From the NCBI GenBank assembly GCA_003254925.1, contig QANZ01048027.1, positions 32,871-96,870 on the forward strand: a stretch of 64,000 nucleotides of DNA, in the 5' to 3' direction. Shown here one piece after another: positions 60,274 to 64,000 of the stretch. Both the position numbers and the translations under genes were made by a program. Each line of letters begins with the position of its first letter. Positions within the stretch are counted from its first letter, which is position 1. A model generated the notes under the pieces. It did not search any database, had not been told where the DNA came from, and saw only the letters and a program-made list of their open reading frames with translations. This DNA comes from Chamaecrista fasciculata. Its lineage: Eukaryota > Streptophyta > Magnoliopsida > Fabales > Fabaceae.

Positions 60274-63200
60274 ATGACTAGAAGGAAGATACAGATAAAG
60301 AAAATAGACAGCATAACAGCAAGACAAGTGACATTCTCAAAGAGAAGGAAAGGTCTANGCACACTCAATTTATTTTACTTTCTGGTGTTTTATTTTTTTT
60401 TTGTTTGATAACAAACGGAATTCATTAAAGGAGAAACCAATAACATAGGTAACAACGAATAGAAAAAGGTACTGAAATGTCACTTTTGAAAAAATAGGGT
60501 ACTAAAGTGGAATTGGTCTATACCTCAGAGTACCAAAGTGTAATTTATTCTTGTAAATAAGTAGTTCCAATGTTTAATGCTTAACATATGTGTATTTAAG
60601 AGTAAATATATAAATTAGTCTTTGAATGATACACGAGTTAACAACTCAATCCCTAAAAGTTGTAAAACAAATATATTTAAGTTCTTTTGTCCTTGCAAAT
60701 TAGCCCGAAAAATCAGTTTAAGAGATTTAGATGTATATAATTGCCTCCACGACTTTTAAAAACTAAAATGTGTAAACTAGATTTTTGGAGCTTGTGTATC
60801 TTTTAGAAATCAAATTGTATATTGACTTATGTATTTAATTAGTTCTAATCATTCTATGAGTAACCTAGCTAAGAGATGAGAATGTGGGAATTGGAGGATC
60901 AAGCTAGCAAGCAAGCAATCATATGGCGGAGTCAAATATATAGTTTTGTTTATACATATCATAGTTGAAGAAGGCCATAAGAGAAACCATTTGGGATTAT
61001 TTATAATAACTTGATAATTATAACTACCTAGTCAATAATGTCATGATTTCATCTTTAATCTCACTCAATAATTAATTAATTTGATGAAACTGCTTAAGTA
61101 TACATAGAATGAGTCTGTAATATATAATATATTGTTTTTGCTGCGTTCAGTATGGAGCAGGTAATTGAGAAGTATGATCAATATGCAGCCATTCAAAGAA
61201 TAGACCAATCATCTGCTGAACTGCAGGTACTTAATTAATTTTATCAACTCCTTAATTTTCTGGTTGCTCAAAAATTATATAAATGATATTCACTACATCA
61301 GGCTGAAAATTAAGCTGGGCTCTGCTTCTGAAGAGATTTATTTATTTTTAAAATTATTCCAATAGTGAATGAAATTGCATGTGCATTAATAATGGACATT
61401 AAATTATGAAAGGAAATTGATTTGATTACTGATTATTAATTTGTTTTAATTTTGAAATATGGGTGTAAATTAAAGCTTGAAGGTGATCCCATTGCCTATG
61501 ACAAGATGCAAGAGATAGTAGCAGAAAAGACTCATGAATTGAGGTATATATACAATCTTTTACCTACCTGCCACATGCATATGTGTGTTTGTATATATAT
61601 ATATATGTATTCATCAATATATATAGCACCAAGATTACATATATATAAATAAAACTAATTGTTCAACAGGAAATTGACTGGGGAGGATCTTCAAGGTTAT
61701 ACTTTAAAAGACTTGCAGACACTAGAGGAGAAACTTGAAAGAGGCTTGAGTCGTGTTTCAAAGACAAAGGTTTGATCCCTTCTTTGTCCCCTCATTTTAT
61801 TTATATTTTTTAAAATTTGTTATTATTAGGGTTTGAACCCAGGGAGAAATAGCAAAATGATCAGAAGAAATAAAAAAAAGAAGCAGAAGAAAGTCATGCT
61901 ATTTGCACAATATATGCTTTCAAAATTATGAAAGATTTTAGTAGGGGCAAAAACTTGAGTCAACCTGCAAAATCCAACTCAACCTGCTATTGCGGGTTGG
62001 GATGATCTAGGTTCGTGGGTTGGGTTGTGTTTGAAATAATCAACCCACATATCCGTGGGTCGGGTTGTGGTTTCCCAATTTTATAAACCAATTCAACCCA
62101 CGAACCCGCCCATAATTTTTTTTTTTATATATTTTTGTATTTTTTTTATACCTTTATGTTGTTACTGTTAGTACTTTATAATCAAGATAATTTGACTTTA
62201 GAATTTACATAATTAGATATATGTATTACATTTATATATGCTATAGAGTTTATTTTAATTGATCTATATTTGTATATGTAAAATTTATATTATTTTTTTA
62301 ACTTTTTTACGTGTAGGCCTTTTCTTTCACTATTCACAAGTTTGTAACCCGTAAAGTTGCGGGTTGGGTTGGGTCGGATTGAATGATTGTTACGGGCTTC
62401 ACCACCACGACGAGGCCTCACCACCACGACGGGGCCTCACCACCACGACGGGGCCCTTTTCCCCCGGCGGGTCTATCCTCCGGCGGGTCTATCCCCCGGC
62501 GGGTCTACACCCTCCCATTTGGGGATCCCCCCAAGTGTGTGGGTGTTGGGAATCGAACAGGGGACCTCCCCCTTATCAACCCCAAACACCCACTCCAACC
62601 CAAGCCATAATCACCCGTATATTTTAGTATGACTTAAATTTTATTTGCTTATATTGATGTTCAATTTATAAAAATTAATTATAAAATTGTCTTCACTTGC
62701 TTTTGCTTCTAAAGATAACCAATTTCTCAATATTTAGCCTTTTGAAGTGTAACCTTTTCAATTTAGTCACTCAATAGTCTCTCTTTCTCTTTTTTTTGTT
62801 TTTGTTTTTTTTCTATATCATATCAAATAAAAAAGTTAAAACCTTAACTTTAATAGATGGATCGAGGGATAAAAATAACTAAAAAAAAAATATTGAGACT
62901 AAATCGAGTTTGAAGGAAAACTAATACATATGAACCAACATATGATTTTGCCATCTTGCTTGCATTCTTCTGAGCTTTGACATATGTTATTATGATTTAT
63001 TTCAGGATGAAAGACTTATGAAGCATATCAGTACACTTAAGAGAAAGGTAACAAAAATTCACAAAAACATAAAATTAATGTTTCTCACTATGTTTGGATT
63101 GAGTATTAAAGATAACCGAGAAGAGGAAAGATGAGAGAATTGAGATATCCTCTTCTTGTTTAGAAAATTGTGATTTTGAAAATTCATGATGAAACTGACT

Positions 63201-63977
63201 TTCATATTAATTGTGACTTCTGAGCAATATTGACAGAACCAGATCTTCTAAATGAGGATCCTGTGAAGTCAAAATAGGTGCATCTTATCTCACTTCAAAA
63301 TTCTCAATTTAAAAATATATTCTAGAACCAGGCAAGAAATATATTCTAGAACCAGTCAAAATAGGTGCATCTTATCTCACTTCAAAATTCTCATCAGATT
63401 CTTAATTTAAAAATATATTCTAGAACCAGGCAAAAAATATAAATTAAGCATAGAGAGGTTTTTCTTTCGTTTTTAAAAAATATAGCGTGTGTGTGTGTCT
63501 AATTGGAGTGATCATTATTGTTAGCTATGTACAGTATTCCCTTCCTTTTTCACCTCAGGTAGCCCCAAAAAGAAAAAACCTCTTGTTTGGTGATAAAATA
63601 TTGCTGGAAAATCACCATTTCATGATTCTTAATTAAGTAGAAATATTACTTCAATCTCCTAGAAAATATATAGACTTTTAACCCTAAAGATTGGTGATAT
63701 ATGGCATAAAAATGTTCCAATACTAGCTATAGGACTCAACTATATGAGGAGAATCTAGTGCATTAATTAATTAATGCACATTGGGGGAAAATAAAGAAAT
63801 TAAATTCATAGGTGACACTATGATGAAATTGACAACCAAAAAAAGAAAAATATAATATGTGATCAAGAAACTAATTAACACAATTGACAAGTATATAACA
63901 ACTAATGTTGGCCATTATATTTATATATATATATGCAGGGAGCCCAACTGATGGAAGAGAACAGAAAAATGAAGCAG
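60274..63977 (+). CDS. SVP-C: MADS-box factor, incomplete (gap in exon 1, runs off window)
   Basis: Third SVP/AGL24/DAM-clade gene. Exon 1 starts at ATG 60274 (MTRRKIQIKKIDSITARQVT) and is cut after KGL by an N at 60358, where sequence jumps into intron. About 95 nt of MADS-domain coding is missing from the window. Later exons are intact: 61151-61226, 61476-61543, 61670-61769, 63006-63047, 63939-63977, matching SVP-B in length and phase (76/68/100/42/39 nt). They encode MEQVIEKYDQYAAIQRID, RKLTGEDLQGYTLKDLQTLE and [12 protein letters not shown]. The final C-terminal exon(s) lie beyond position 64000. The single N probably hides a gap of unknown size, but a real deletion is possible. Confidence 0.88.
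61960..62620. repeat. Repeat block in SVP-C intron 4 with two minisatellites
   Basis: The left part repeats GTGGGTTGGGTTG-type words. At 62397-62455 a CCTCACCACCACGACGGGG unit occurs three times, and at 62466-62512 CGGCGGGTCTATCCCC occurs three times. Then GGGAATCGAACAGGGGACC (about 62549-62567), read on the minus strand, is a pol III B-box, so a reverse SINE probably ends the block. Confidence 0.7.
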
Positions 63978-64000
63978 GTGTATATATATATATATATATA

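Noticed and set aside
62364..62632. Three overlapping frames of about 75-87 residues
   Set aside because: Produced by GC-rich tandem repeats with units that keep several frames open; located inside an SVP-C intron.

Overview
The window is nuclear DNA of a flowering plant, almost certainly a eudicot. It is strongly AT-rich, its genes have GT-AG introns, and it carries TIR-NBS-LRR (TNL) immune receptor genes, which grasses lack. It also has plant beta carbonic anhydrase and SVP/AGL24-type MADS-box genes, and many small plant transposons. I cannot name the species; a rosid is a guess. Coding models below come from hand-matching splice sites and reading phase, and comparing the copies with each other.

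Region 1 (about 2.2-26 kb) is a tandem cluster. An apparently complete beta carbonic anhydrase gene (2267-4946) is followed by three TNL genes in the same orientation. TNL-1 (6215-11597) has a complete seven-exon model of 1259 residues. TNL-2 (13276-18062) is broken because about 530 bp of its NB-ARC exon is inverted in place. TNL-3 (19697-25949) is a decayed pseudogene with a nonsense codon, two frameshifts and a solo LTR with a 5-bp target duplication. All three share an unusual first exon that adds a hydrophobic membrane-anchor-like segment in front of the TIR domain. Carbonic anhydrase debris lies upstream of TNL-2 and TNL-3, so the ancestral duplicated unit was probably carbonic anhydrase plus TNL.

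Region 2 (26-33 kb) has one small gene for a secreted proline-rich cell-wall-type peptide (26883-27251), then gene-poor DNA with hAT-type and Mutator-type miniature elements.

Region 3 (33-64 kb) is a tandem array of three SVP/AGL24/DAM-clade MADS-box genes, all on the plus strand. SVP-A (33338-40490, 202 residues) and SVP-B (45040-49542, 211 residues) are complete. SVP-C (60274 to beyond the window) is interrupted by an N inside exon 1 and runs off the right end. Each has one perfect CArg-type box (CC, six A/T, GG) in a shared context 0.6-0.9 kb upstream of its ATG, which suggests regulation by MADS proteins, possibly each other. Between and inside these genes lie a likely Pack-MULE with 245-bp inverted repeats and a perfect 9-bp target duplication, several fold-back MITEs, a SINE with a 17-bp target duplication, and two LINE 3' relics in opposite orientations.

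The most interesting material is the membrane-anchored TNL family with its in-place NB-ARC inversion, the co-duplication with carbonic anhydrase, and the CArG-tagged SVP array.
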